This document shows, piece by piece, positions 9,310 to 19,093 of a stretch of DNA of 64,000 nt. Under the pieces are notes generated by a model. That model made no database searches. It worked only from the letters and a program-made list of their open reading frames with translations, and was not told the origin of the DNA. Where the stretch lies: contig CAVOZT010000004.1 in NCBI GenBank assembly GCA_963701375.1, forward strand, positions 1,240,001 to 1,304,000, read 5' to 3'. A program made the position numbers and the translations under genes. The DNA comes from CAVXTF01 sp963701375. Lineage in GTDB: Bacteria > Actinomycetota > Acidimicrobiia > Acidimicrobiales > CAVXTF01. Within the stretch, counting starts at the first letter, position 1, and the number at the start of each line of letters is the position of its first letter.

Positions 9310-10758
9310 ATGCACGGAGACGTCGAACCCGCAGATGTGCTCCGTTGCGCTCAGATCCTCTGGGACGCAGACGTCCTCCCGGCGCTGGAGAGCTACGTCC
9401 GCATACCCAACCTCTCGCCTCACTTCGCGCCGGCGTGGGAATCAGACGGCCATATGGACGACGCCGTCGAGCTTCTCGCCAACTGGTGCAGGTCACGTCC
9501 GATAGAAGGCATCGAGGTCAACGTCGTCAGACCTCCGGGCCTCACACCGACGATCGTCGTCGACGTCCCCGCGCACGACACCGAACCCCGCGAGCTCGAC
9601 CGACCCGAGGTCGTCATCTACGGCCACATGGACAAACAGCCGGAATTCACCGGTTGGCGCGAAGGCCTCGGGCCTTGGACTCCTGTGCGCGAGGGCGACC
9701 GGCTCTACGGAAGAGGTACCGCCGACGACGGATTCGCGGTCTTCGCAGCCCTCACGAGCATCGAGGCCATTCGGTCCGCGGGTGGCTCCCATGCGCGTTG
9801 CGTCGTGGTGATCGAGGGGAGCGAGGAGAGCGGCAGCCCGGACCTGCCGGCAACTCTCGACGCGATCGCAGACAGGGTCGGGCAGCCGTCGCTCGTAGTC
9901 TCTCTCGACTCGGGTTGCCCTTCTTACGACCGGATCTGGTGCACCGGGTCTCTTCGAGGTCTCGTCTCCGGCACGCTGACGGTCCGGGTGTTGGAACAAG
10001 GGGTCCACAGCGGCTCGGCCGGAGGCATCGTTCCTTCGTCGTTTCGGATTGCGCGGATGCTCCTGTCACGCATCGAGGACGAGAGCTCCGGAGAGATCCT
10101 CTTGAAAGAGTTGAAGGTACCGATCCCACCGGACGCGACCAAAGAAGCCGAAGCCGTCGCCCGGATGGTTGGGGAAGAAGCAGTAGGTGTGTTTCCCGTC
10201 GTCGACGGGCTCGAGGTCGCCGGCAACAACACCGCGGACCGCCTGGTGCGGCGCAACTGGGAGCCCGCTATGTCGGTCATCGGGGCAGAGGGGTTCCCGT
10301 CGTTGGTGTCCGCAGGGAACGTTCTTCGTCCGTTCACGAGCTTGCAGCTCGGATTTCGCCTTCCGCCGACGTGCGACTCGCACGCCGCCGCCGACGCCAT
10401 CGAACGCGCACTGACCGCCGACCCTCCTTACGGTGCAAAGGTGACCTTCGAGCTGCAATCCGCGGCCGACGGCTGGCTGGCTCCTGCCCTGGAGAAATGG
10501 CTCGACGCGTCAGTCGACGCGGCGTCGATCGGTTGCTTCGGCTTGCCTTTCGGGATCGTCGGCGAAGGGGGGACGATCCCGTTCATGGGGATGCTCGGCG
10601 AGCGCTTCCCGAATGCTCAGATCCTCGCTACCGGGGTGCTCGGTCCGGGGAGCAACGCGCACGGGCCGAACGAGTACCTCGACATCCCGATGGCCGTGAA
10701 GCTGACTGCGGCAATCGGCCTGGTGCTCGACGCGCAGAGCCGTCGTCGCGACGCCTAA
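9310..10758 (+). CDS. M20 family metallopeptidase (dipeptidase-like)
   Basis: A 482-residue zinc peptidase of the M20/carnosinase-like group. Metal ligands and catalytic residues are visible: IYGHMDKQPE near residue 105 (His and Asp), GRGTADDG near 138 and EGSEESGS near 175 carrying the general-base Glu. The insertion that forms the dimerisation domain is at about 215-330, and a late GSNAHGPNEY supplies the last His ligand. An AGGAGG ribosome site lies 7 bases before the ATG. It is divergently transcribed from the flavoprotein gene. Likely hydrolyses dipeptides or N-acyl amino acids in the cytoplasm; the exact substrate is unknown. Confidence 0.92.
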   Translation: MHGDVEPADVLRCAQILWDADVLPALESYVRIPNLSPHFAPAWESDGHMDDAVELLANWCRSRPIEGIEVNVVRPPGLTPTIVVDVPAHDTEPRELDRPEVVIYGHMDKQPEFTGWREGLGPWTPVREGDRLYGRGTADDGFAVFAALTSIEAIRSAGGSHARCVVVIEGSEESGSPDLPATLDAIADRVGQPSLVVSLDSGCPSYDRIWCTGSLRGLVSGTLTVRVLEQGVHSGSAGGIVPSSFRIARMLLSRIEDESSGEILLKELKVPIPPDATKEAEAVARMVGEEAVGVFPVVDGLEVAGNNTADRLVRRNWEPAMSVIGAEGFPSLVSAGNVLRPFTSLQLGFRLPPTCDSHAAADAIERALTADPPYGAKVTFELQSAADGWLAPALEKWLDASVDAASIGCFGLPFGIVGEGGTIPFMGMLGERFPNAQILATGVLGPGSNAHGPNEYLDIPMAVKLTAAIGLVLDAQSRRRDA

Positions 10759-10782
10759 CACCCGTGCGATATCGCACGGTTG

Positions 10783-11202
10783 TCACGGGGAGGCCGCCCA
10801 CCCCGAGAAGGCTTGCGGATCGAGAACCAGCGCGGAGGCGATAGAGCCCTCCTCCCGGTACCGCGGGTGCCTCGCGGCGAGCACACCGCGCACCGTGTTC
10901 ATGGCGTCAGGTGGGCATTCCGACCCGCGGGCGTGGACCCTCACCCACCAGAGGTCGTCCCAGTCTTCCGAGTAGTGCTCCACGATCAGCGCGCAGTGCG
11001 AGTCGGCGCGGAGGTTCTTCGTGCGCTGCAGGTCGGTGGTGCGCTTTTGCTTGACGGTGTCGATCGGGATGAGGATGCGCGTGCCGTCGAGAGCGAACAC
11101 GACCGGCACAACGTCCACACCTCGGGTGCGGTGCACGGTCGCGAGCACGCCGTGCCCGGTCGACCTCAGTCTTTCGATGCAGGCGCCCTCGTCGAGCTCC
11201 AA
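10783..11202 (-). CDS. PPOX-class split-barrel protein (probable F420-dependent, TIGR03668-like)
   Basis: A 139-residue pyridoxamine-phosphate-oxidase-fold protein. The opening GHGVLATVHRTRGVDVVPVVFA and the following ILIPIDTVKQKR strand, with LQRTKNLRADSHCALIVEHY, match the actinobacterial F420-associated PPOX proteins. Binding of F420 or a flavin is inferred from family membership. Its start lies 9 bases after the end of the DUF4388 gene, so the two probably form one transcript, although no functional link is obvious. Confidence 0.8.
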   Translation of the reverse strand: MELDEGACIERLRSTGHGVLATVHRTRGVDVVPVVFALDGTRILIPIDTVKQKRTTDLQRTKNLRADSHCALIVEHYSEDWDDLWWVRVHARGSECPPDAMNTVRGVLAARHPRYREEGSIASALVLDPQAFSGWAASP

Positions 11203-11211
11203 GATCAGCTT

Positions 11212-12081
11212 TTACGAAAGCTGCCCGTACGTGCCCGAGTTCGTCGACCGCGTTCCCGGCGGAGCCCACGGGTCTGCGCTCACAGGCGGGGGCACGATCG
11301 GCATCTCGTCTGCGAGCGATCCGACGTCTGCGGGGATCCCGACCGGCGGCGGGGTGCCGGGCGAGGCGGTGACGAATCCCGGCGGGGGAGGAGGGACCGT
11401 GCCGCTGGCGTCGGTGGCGTCCTCGTAATTCGAGACGGCGGGCGGAGAACTTGCAGTCGTCGTCTGCGTTGCACCGGCGAAGGTGCTCGCATTCGTGGGC
11501 GGCTCGCTCTTGTTCGTGATGACGACCAGTCCGGCGTCTGCGAGCTCACGGAGCAACCGGACGATTACGACGTTGTCGTCTTCGAGCTGTTCCACGACCG
11601 AGATGACGGTGCGCCCGCTGGTACCGACGGCAGTGAGTACGCGCCACTGATCCGCCCTGATCTGAACCTCGGGACCCGGGGTCGTGGGCGCCATCCGGAC
11701 CTCTGACTCGAGAGGGACGCGGGTCAAAAGGTCACGCCACTCCTGTACCTGCGGCACGACCTCGTTTATGACGCTGCTCACCGATTGGTGCTGAACGTGT
11801 CCCGCGGGAGGCACCTGGTCCGAGGTGAAGTAGAACCAGCCCTCGTCCAACAGGATCAACTCGAACACGGCCTGGGTGAGGGTATTGGCCCCTTCGAGCG
11901 TCGCCCCGACGAGGTCTTTGCCGTCGATCCACAAGTGGCCGTCGACGCCGTGGCCCACGACCTGGAGCTCTCCGCGTTGGCCGGTCTCGGCGAGAAGACC
12001 GAGGACGTCGTTCAGTGGGAAAACGGCAAGAGCCCCTACGAGCGATGCGGTCGGGACTTCACCGGAGTTGGTCTCGGTCAT
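11212..12081 (-). CDS. DUF4388 domain-containing protein
   Basis: A 289-residue cytoplasmic protein. The N-terminal DUF4388-like domain (about residues 10-140) has the family pattern FPLNDVLGLLAETGQRGEL and HLWIDGKDLVGA. A winged-helix-like segment WRVLTAVGTSGRTVISVVEQL follows at about 165-225. The last 90 residues are Pro/Thr/Ser-rich and disordered. DUF4388 proteins often accompany two-component or gliding/regulatory genes, but their activity is not established. I chose the ATG at 12081 because of its AGGAGG ribosome site 6 bases upstream; a longer frame runs to 12207 without such support. Confidence 0.8.
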   Translation of the reverse strand: MTETNSGEVPTASLVGALAVFPLNDVLGLLAETGQRGELQVVGHGVDGHLWIDGKDLVGATLEGANTLTQAVFELILLDEGWFYFTSDQVPPAGHVQHQSVSSVINEVVPQVQEWRDLLTRVPLESEVRMAPTTPGPEVQIRADQWRVLTAVGTSGRTVISVVEQLEDDNVVIVRLLRELADAGLVVITNKSEPPTNASTFAGATQTTTASSPPAVSNYEDATDASGTVPPPPPGFVTASPGTPPPVGIPADVGSLADEMPIVPPPVSADPWAPPGTRSTNSGTYGQLS

Positions 12082-12200
12082 TTCGCGCCTCCTGTTGACC
12101 GGACGATCGTAGACTTGGAAGGGCCGCAGGTCCATGGCGCGTGAGACAACGTCTCGGTTCGTTGCCTGCGATCGCCGATCGAACGATAGGTTTCTCGGCC

Positions 12201-13178
12201 ATGCCAAAGCAGCGGCTCAGGCCAGCGTTGGCCCGTGGCCGAGCGCTGCTCGACCAGTTGGGCGCTTCGAGCCCGACGGCGGCGAAGATCATCAGACGGA
12301 TCGGCACCGAGCTCGTCAGGTCGGCAGAGCGCGTCGAGGCGAAGAGCCGCTACGTAGGGCACTACTTCGGTGACGGCCGTGACCCGTCGGGAGACCGCCA
12401 AGGGAGCTCCGGATACGCCACCTACGACCGTGTGAGCTCCAACGCCGACGTGGCCGGGTACGTGCTCTGGCGCACCTTTGGCGGGGCACGCACGTTTCTC
12501 GACATCGGGTGTGCGTCGGGATTCGTCGTTGAGGTGCTCCGTGAGCTCGGAGTGCAGGCCGAGGGCTGCGACGTAAGCAGCTTCGCGGTAGGTCACGCGG
12601 CGCCGGGAGCCGTGGGCCACTTGAGGGTGGCCGACGTCCTCACCGGCCTTCCCTGGCCCGACGCGACGTTCGACGTGGTCAGCGTTCTCGAGACGCTCGA
12701 GCATCTTCCCCCCGACCAGGTGCCGCAGGCGATCGCCGAGCTCCGCCGGGTGAGCGGCGGGTTCCTCTACACGACGATTCCCTCGTTCGGCCCGAGCGGC
12801 GGGCCCGGGCCCGACGGGTTCTTCGACAACAAGGTCCGTTCGGATCGTCTCGATCACTATCGCGCTCTTACGGCTACGTTCGACGGTCCTGTACCGTACG
12901 AAGACTTAGAACGCGACGTCGACGGTGAGCCCGTGGAGGGCCACCTGACGATCGCCTCTTTCGGGTGGTGGACGCGGCGTTTCGCCGAAGCAGGGATGAC
13001 GAGGCGTCCCGACATCGAAGCCCGCATCTATGCGGACATAGAACCCGCGGGACTGACGCCTTGGTGGAATCTCTACGTGTTCGCGGCACCAGGGGCGCCA
13101 GAAAGGATCGCAGTCGCACGGGGCCCCGAACGAGATCTCGTCTCGCTCGGCCTTCATCACCCGCTATACGGGGGCTGA
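12201..13178 (+). CDS. Class I SAM-dependent methyltransferase
   Basis: A 325-residue protein with a Rossmann methyltransferase core. Motif I is FLDIGCASGFVVEVL at about residue 115, the acidic loop follows at EGCDVSSF, and VSVLETLEHLPPDQ marks motif IV. The N-terminal 90 residues are basic and helical. The enzyme would transfer a methyl group from SAM, but the acceptor cannot be read. ATG 12201 is preferred; an upstream GTG at 12141 would add 20 residues. It diverges from the DUF4388 gene. Confidence 0.85.
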   Translation: MPKQRLRPALARGRALLDQLGASSPTAAKIIRRIGTELVRSAERVEAKSRYVGHYFGDGRDPSGDRQGSSGYATYDRVSSNADVAGYVLWRTFGGARTFLDIGCASGFVVEVLRELGVQAEGCDVSSFAVGHAAPGAVGHLRVADVLTGLPWPDATFDVVSVLETLEHLPPDQVPQAIAELRRVSGGFLYTTIPSFGPSGGPGPDGFFDNKVRSDRLDHYRALTATFDGPVPYEDLERDVDGEPVEGHLTIASFGWWTRRFAEAGMTRRPDIEARIYADIEPAGLTPWWNLYVFAAPGAPERIAVARGPERDLVSLGLHHPLYGG

Positions 13179-13224
13179 GCGAGCGGACCGGCTTCGGCCG
13201 TCGGGACACCACGTATCGTGTGGC

Positions 13225-14029
13225 GTGCCACAGATCACGTACAGCGAATTCGAGCATCTTTCGTTCGAGCGGCCGAGGCCCGGAGTGCTTCTCGTCACGC
13301 TCAACCGCCCCGAGGTCCTGAACGCCGCAGACGTGCGGATGCACAAGGAGATGTCCGACGTCTGGGCGCAGATCGACCAGGACGACGACGTGGCGGTGTC
13401 CGTGGTCACCGGAGCGGGACGAGCGTTCAGCGCCGGCGGGGACCTAGCGATGATCGAGGAGATGACCCGCGACTACGAAGCGTTGCTCGTCCAGTGGCGC
13501 GACGCCGGTGCGATCGTCGAGCGGATGCTCGCCGCGCGCAAACCCGTCGTGTCTGCGATCAACGGCGTTGCTGTCGGTGCGGGCCTCGCGGTCGCGTTGT
13601 TATCCGACGTGAGTGTGTGTGCGGAGTCGGCGAAGCTGTCGGACGGGCACGTGCGCCTGGGCGTCGCGGCCGGCGACCACGCCGCGTTGCTTTGGCCTCT
13701 CCTGTGCGGGTTCGCCGCGTGCGAAGTACTACCTGCTCACTGCCGACTTCGTCGACGGACGCGAGGCGGAACGGATCGGGCTCGTCTCGCGTTGCGTCCC
13801 GGACGATCGGGTGCTCGAAGAGGCGCTCGAGATCGCGTCGCGCCTTGCGCGGGGTAGTGCGACGGCGATCCAGTGGACCCGCCGGGCCCTGAACCAGCAC
13901 CTGCGGCAGGGGACGGCGATCTTCGGGGAGTCGCTGGCGTTGGAGATGCTCGGCTTCTTAGGCCCCGACGCCAAAGAAGGAGTGGCGGCGATACGCGAAC
14001 GCCGCGAACCGCGTTTCGGCCCCGGCTAG
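13225..14029 (+). CDS. Enoyl-CoA hydratase/isomerase family protein, frameshifted
   Basis: Crotonase-fold enzyme of about 267 residues if one base is removed. The first frame carries LNRPEVLNAADVRMHKEM, the oxyanion-hole GAGRAFSAGGDLAMI and the second oxyanion segment SAINGVAVGAGLAVAL. At about 13717 it breaks; the +1 frame continues AKYYLLTADFVDGREAERIGLVSRCVPDD through to the C-terminal trimerisation helices. Deleting one G at 13717 gives CGFARAKYYLL, the expected family sequence. The start is a GTG at 13225. The usual catalytic Glu region of hydratases reads SDGHVRLGVAAGDH here, so it may act on another CoA thioester. The break may be a sequence error. Confidence 0.82.
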
Positions 14030-14057
14030 GCCATTGCAATACCGTCGCTAGCCCTCG

Positions 14058-15099
14058 CTAAGCCTTCGGTTGGTGACGGTGCTGCGGCGACGTCGTCCCC
14101 CACGGGCTGTCGGGCCAAGCGACAGGAGGGTGGCCCTCTGCCTGGCGCACGAGCTCGCCGATGAGCCATTTGCGGAGCGCCACCACCTCGCTCGTCGGCT
14201 CGAGCGAGAGAAGCTCGACCCCTGCACCGCAGTACGCGTCCGTCTCGTCCAACAGGTTGTCGAGGCGAAGCGCAAAAGGTCCGATCTCTCGCGGCATCTC
14301 GAGTTTGACATCCAGGCTCGCAACCTGTGAGCGCCTTCCGTGTTCGAGGTCCTGCTCCACACTCGAGATCAAAGGTCCGAAGTTGGTCAGCTCGTCCATC
14401 AGCGCGATCAGTCTTCCGGGCACGGCCGCGCGCGCCGAGGGTTCGCGTTCGAGCACCAGATGGAACTCGCGGAGCACCGCGTCGTAGTGCTCGGCGGTCA
14501 GGTCGAGCTGGGCGAGGGGCAGGCCGCGCCACTGGAAGTCGACGATGTCGTCGGGCCGCTCCATCGGCCGGCTGGGCTCTCCGGCCACTCTCGACAATCT
14601 CGGGTCCCGCAGCGAGCCCGACGATTGCTCGCCGTCTCCGCCATCTCCGTCGCCGCCAACTCCGTCGTCGGCAAGGTCCTTGGCCTCGCGTTCGTCACCG
14701 GGATCGTCAGTGTCGAGTTCTCCTTCGCAGCCATCGGTGCGGATCTCGAACCACACGATCTTTCCGCCGTCGAACTTTGTGGCTGCCCCATCTCGATGCC
14801 ATCCGCTCCAGGACGCGAAGGCCTCGACCGGTGCCGGCGTCGGTTCCGTGCGTACGGACCACCGGGAGGAGCGGGTTCGCGTCAGCCACCTGGACGCTGA
14901 CCGTGGTGGCGCTGCGGTCGACCGTGAGAGCGAGCTCGGTTCGCGCATGTAAGACGGCGTTGGTCACCAGCTCCGAAACGAGCAGACGAGCCACGTCGAC
15001 GGTGTCTGCGGGCAGGTCGTCAAGCTGTTCAGCCACGAAACGCCGCGCCTGCGGAACGCTCGCGCTCACAGGGTCGAGGACTATGCGCGCCGAGCTCAC
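14058..15099 (-). CDS. RsbW-like anti-sigma factor ATPase with C-terminal extension, frameshifted
   Basis: The N-terminal 130 residues are a GHKL histidine-kinase-like ATPase. VARLLVSELVTNAVLHA is the N-box, TGRGLRVLERMASRWG the G-box, and KFDGGKIVWFEI the last strand. The G-box and the last strand are in different frames; removing one base in the GGGG run near 14787 joins them. A roughly 40-residue acidic Asp/Gly linker and a 160-residue alpha-helical domain follow, which I do not recognise. The GTG start overlaps the SpoIIE stop in a GTGA, indicating translational coupling. Such kinases bind and phosphorylate anti-anti-sigma proteins; no sigma factor is nearby. Confidence 0.8.
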
Positions 15100-17511
15100 C
15101 GCAACACCTTGTTCGTGGCGCGGAGCACGAGAATTGCCAGATCGTCGGCGAGCCGGCCGCCGCCGAACTCGACCACCGACTGCGCGATCGACCGTGCGAT
15201 CGCGCACGCGGGCTCCGAAGCATGTTCCTCGATCACGTCCGCGAGACGATCCTGACCGTAGAAGGCCCGGCGGCCTTCGGTGGGTGCAGCTTCGCGCGCC
15301 TCTATCGCTCCGTCCGTGACGAGGACCATCACCTCTCCCGGGCGGATCGTGGTCTCCATCGGCGAGAAGCGCAGCGAAGGGCACGACTCCGAGCAACGGT
15401 CCCCGAACCGGGAGCTCCTGCGCGTAGCCGTCGCGAACCACGATCGGAGGCGGATGTCCGGCACAGATCACCTGCAGAACGAGTCCGCTCGGGCGCGAGA
15501 CGAGCTCTGCGTAGACCATCGTGCAGAAGCGTCCGGCCTGGATGGTGTCGATCAGAGAGGCGTTGATCGCGGGAACGACTGCCGCCGGACGCAGCCCGGC
15601 ACGAGCCGCGACGCGAGCTCCGTGGCGAATCTGCGACGTGAGGGCCGCCGCGGCAGGCCCTGTCCCGCACACGTCGCCGATCATGAAGACCCAGCGATCG
15701 TCGGAAAGGGAGAAGACGTCGTAGAAGTCGCCTCCGACCTCGACACCGTCGCCCGACGGGTGGAACTCGGCGGCCAGGTCGGCTCCGGGGACGTCGGGAA
15801 GCTCGGGAGGAAGAAGGGTCGCCTGGAGTGTCCTTGCGACTTCGGCGCGACTCCTGTGCAACCGTGCGTTGTCGATCGCGACGGCCGTGCGGCGCCCGAT
15901 CTCCTCCGCGAGTGTCCTGTCGACCTCGTCGAAAGAGACTGAGCCGTCGAGACGCATCAAGCTCAGGACTCCGATCGTCTCTGATCGGGCGACCAGAGGC
16001 ACCGATATCGTCGACCGAATCCCCATCGTGTCGAGCACACGGCGGTGCCCCTCGTCGGAGACGATCTCGTGATCGGACCGAAGATCCGTGTGCAGCACCG
16101 TGGCGCCGTCCGCCACCCGGGCCGCTTTCAACACTCCCCGACGTTCGTGGACGTTCACCTCGTCGGCACTCCGAAGGAGGGCCGCCACCTCGGGGTCCTT
16201 GTGCGCGACCCCGGCTCGGATCAGTCCGCCCCACTCGTCGATCAGGTGCACTGTTGCCAGATCGGCGAACGACGGCACGAGCGTCTCGACCGCTCCACGA
16301 ATCGTGTCGCGATAGTCGAGCGAGCCGGCCACGACTGCAGACACCTCGGACAGGAAGCGAGCCTGTTCGGCGACCCTGGCTTCGGCGCGGTGCAGCCGCG
16401 CCCGGTCGAGCGCCTGGGCCATCTGATTGGCGACCACCCCGAGGAATTTCTTTTCGGCGTCATCGAACTGGTGCGTCGAATGGAAGCTGAGCGACACGAC
16501 ACCGAGCACGTCTGATTCGGTTGCCAGCGGAACAACCGCGAATGCGTAGCCTTCGGCCTGCTTGCCGGAAAGCTCCGGGAACCTCGCATCGAGCTCGTCT
16601 CGCGATTCGACCCAGATGCTCGTGCGCTCGCGGACGGCGGTAGGCCCCGGAAGGGGCGAGTCGAGCGGCATGCTCTCGAACTCCGCCGCAGTGTGCACCG
16701 CGCTCGGCGCGTATGCAAGGCGCAACCTGTCTCCGCTCACCAACCACATGGCGGCGACGGCCACCCCGGCACCGAGGTCCGGTGTGAGAGCGGCGAGCAC
16801 GTCGGCGGCTACTTCGTGAGTTCCGAGATCCCCGGACAGGGCGGCCGTCACACGCTGAAGACGGCTGAGCCTTTCGGCGATGATCTCGACTTCGGCGCGA
16901 GCCGCCCGCTCCTCTTCGAATAGTTGGACCCGCTGGATCGCGGTGGCCAAACGGTCTGCGACGAGCTGGAGCATCTCGGCGGCGACGGTGTCGAAATGCG
17001 CCGGGCTGAAACTGTCAGCGTGAACGACCCCGAGCAACCGCCCACCGCACAACACGGGTGCGGCCACGACCGAGCGCACACCGAGCGAATATAGATCGGG
17101 GTCGGCGTCCGGAGACGACGAGAGGTCCTCGACCACGATCGCTTTGCGCTCGGTGAGAATTCGGCCGAATGCGCCGCCGACTTCGTCGGCATTGATAAGG
17201 GAAGCGGCGTCGGCCCCAAGCGCCGACCGGATCATCTCCATGGCGAGGCCCAGCAGGCCGTCGAGCGAGCTCGTCGTGACAGCCGACTCGGCTGCCGTGC
17301 TCAGTTCGGACCACCACCGAGCGACTGGTCCAACGCCCGTCCGCGTCGCCTGCTCAGCCGCCACCAAGCGATGGAGCTCCACAGGGGGCTCGGGCGCGTC
17401 CTCGAACTTCAAGTAGGACTCGTCGTCTCGGTCGTCGCCGGTCGTCAGTCCCTCCCGCCCGGGGCCGCCTTCGTCGCCATAGGCGGCCGAACGTCTCAGG
17501 CCCCGTTTCAC
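15096..17511 (-). CDS. SpoIIE-family PP2C phosphatase with three GAF domains, frameshifted
   Basis: A large cytoplasmic signalling phosphatase of about 800 residues. Three GAF-like sensor domains cover roughly residues 60-210, 215-375 and 385-570, each ending in a helix of the type ATAIQRVQLFEEE or AVAIDNARLH. The C-terminal SpoIIE PP2C domain starts with LQATLLPPELP and carries VGGDFYDVF and MIGDVCGTGPAAA metal sites. The last third is in another frame (GEVMVLVTDGAIEARE, GGGRLADDLAILVL); one extra base in CCCTTC near 15378 explains the break. It would dephosphorylate an anti-anti-sigma protein opposite the overlapping RsbW-like kinase. The start is uncertain; a GTG at 17511 avoids overlap with the upstream gene. 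Confidence 0.83.
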
Positions 17512-17617
17512 GCACCAGCGGGTAGTGCCGCTTGTCAGAACCTGAGGTCGAAAGCCTACCCGGTCGGTCTCGTAGGGGCCGTGGAGGCTCCCAACTGCCC
17601 GACGGGCTCCTCGGGCG

Positions 17618-18763
17618 CTACTGGACGGTGACGAGAGTGCCGATGGGGGTGAGCGGGTAGACGACCGCAGCGTTCGCAAACGGCATCTCGACGCAGCCGA
17701 GACTCTGCGGGTACCCGTAGCCGGGGCGCAAGAAGCCGTGGAGGGCGTCGCCCCCGTAGAAGTAGCTGACCCAAGGTATGCCCGGGTCCGAGTAGTGACT
17801 GCCGTCGGGGTTCTTGCCGCTCATGGTCGTCACGGTGTACCGGACGTAGACAGGCCACGTTCCGCTGGGCGTCGGTGCCACGGCGATTCCGGTGTTCGCG
17901 GGCGTCGAGTAGACCGGCGTGCCGTTTCGGAACACAGTCACGGTCTCGGGTTCGGGGTTCTTCTGGACGTAGACGTAGTCGTAGGGGAGCGGGTTCGACT
18001 TGTGGTTCCAAAGAGCGTGGAGCAGGTCCGTCCACACAACTGGTCCGGCGATGCCGTCGGTGGGGAGCCCTTCCGCGTTCTCGAACTGCATGACCGCGCC
18101 CTGCGTTATCACGTTCGCCGTCCCAGGTGACCAAAGCGACGTCAGCGAGCTCGGCAGCCCGGACCAACGCCATGCGAACGTGCCGACCTGCGGAACTGCT
18201 TCGTACAACGGGTCGACGGGGTCCGAGCTCGCGGGCTTGAAGCTGAGAGGCAGGTACCCGAGCTCAGCCAGGATCTGCTGAAGACGCAGTGTCGACCCAT
18301 CGGCCACGTGGAAGCCGACGGTGAGAGCTTCGGAGGTGCGCTCGCCGTTCGCGCCGAGGAGGCCCTTTGCTCCGGCCGGGACGATGACGTTCTCGCTCAC
18401 TCCGGGGACGAACGTCGTTCGCGGTTGGAACACCAGCGTGTTCGGAGTGCTCAAGTTCCACGATCCCGACACGGGGGGCGATAGACGAGGCATGGGGCTG
18501 TCGGGGGCGAGCGGCGCCGAGAGGGTCAGGGATATGAGAGTGGCCGGGCTCACCCCACTCGCACCCGGCGCCGGCGACGCTTCTGTCACCGTCTCGAGTA
18601 TCGGCTTTCCTTGAGGAGTGGTGGGAATCGGGGACGCGCCAGAAGTAGGCGAGTGCGTGTCGGCGCCGACGAGCAAGACGGAAACGGCCACCAACGCCCC
18701 GGCCACGGCGATGATGGCGCCTACGAGCCAAGCCGCGAGATGGTTGTTGTGGCGTCTATGCAT
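17618..18763 (-). CDS. L,D-transpeptidase (YkuD) with N-terminal anchor and Ig-like domain
   Basis: A 381-residue envelope enzyme. A transmembrane or signal-anchor helix at about residues 10-32 is followed by a Ser/Pro linker, an Ig-like (Big_5 type) domain, a peptidoglycan-binding-like segment (LRLQQILAELGYLPL) and a C-terminal YkuD domain. The catalytic motif HGFLR...YPQSLGCVEM has the required His and Cys. It would form 3-3 cross-links in peptidoglycan or attach proteins to it. I prefer the ATG at 18763, just before the anchor, over an ATG 16 codons upstream. Confidence 0.9.
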   Translation of the reverse strand: MHRRHNNHLAAWLVGAIIAVAGALVAVSVLLVGADTHSPTSGASPIPTTPQGKPILETVTEASPAPGASGVSPATLISLTLSAPLAPDSPMPRLSPPVSGSWNLSTPNTLVFQPRTTFVPGVSENVIVPAGAKGLLGANGERTSEALTVGFHVADGSTLRLQQILAELGYLPLSFKPASSDPVDPLYEAVPQVGTFAWRWSGLPSSLTSLWSPGTANVITQGAVMQFENAEGLPTDGIAGPVVWTDLLHALWNHKSNPLPYDYVYVQKNPEPETVTVFRNGTPVYSTPANTGIAVAPTPSGTWPVYVRYTVTTMSGKNPDGSHYSDPGIPWVSYFYGGDALHGFLRPGYGYPQSLGCVEMPFANAAVVYPLTPIGTLVTVQ

Positions 18764-18913
18764 GAGATGGGTCCAATAACCGAAGTTGTGAGAAGCGCCC
18801 TTACCCGACAACGACTCTAGCAGCGACGATGTCGCTTCCAGATGCAGATCTGGGCGAACTCTTGGTTACTTGTTTGTGAGGTCACCCTTTCTGCTGTTTG
18901 CTTATCGGATCTA

Positions 18914-18946
18914 GTTCACGGTTCCTTCACCGTTTGTTAACTCGAT
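18914..18946. promoter_or_regulatory. Three 11-bp direct repeats resembling a PHO box
   Basis: The units GTTCACGGTTC, CTTCACCGTTT and GTTAACTCGAT follow each other without gaps. The first seven bases of each resemble the PhoP half-site GTTCACC known in Streptomyces. They lie about 150 bases before the L,D-transpeptidase start, in the otherwise gene-free stretch 18764-19093. PhoP control of that gene is an inference. Confidence 0.35.
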
Positions 18947-19093
18947 CTCGGCACGTCTTGTTCCTCATACCCGAAACCGTGCGTGCATCTCGGTGCGCGA
19001 CGTCGGTTCGACATCGTTGTCCCATCGTTGTCCGGCCCCAGGATTAGTGTATGTAGCAAGTATTTACGTGGGCACGGGTGGACAAAAGCCGTT

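Noticed and set aside
13225..14029. Programmed frameshift in the enoyl-CoA hydratase
   Set aside because: No slippery heptamer or downstream structure is evident, and similar breaks occur in many unrelated genes here.
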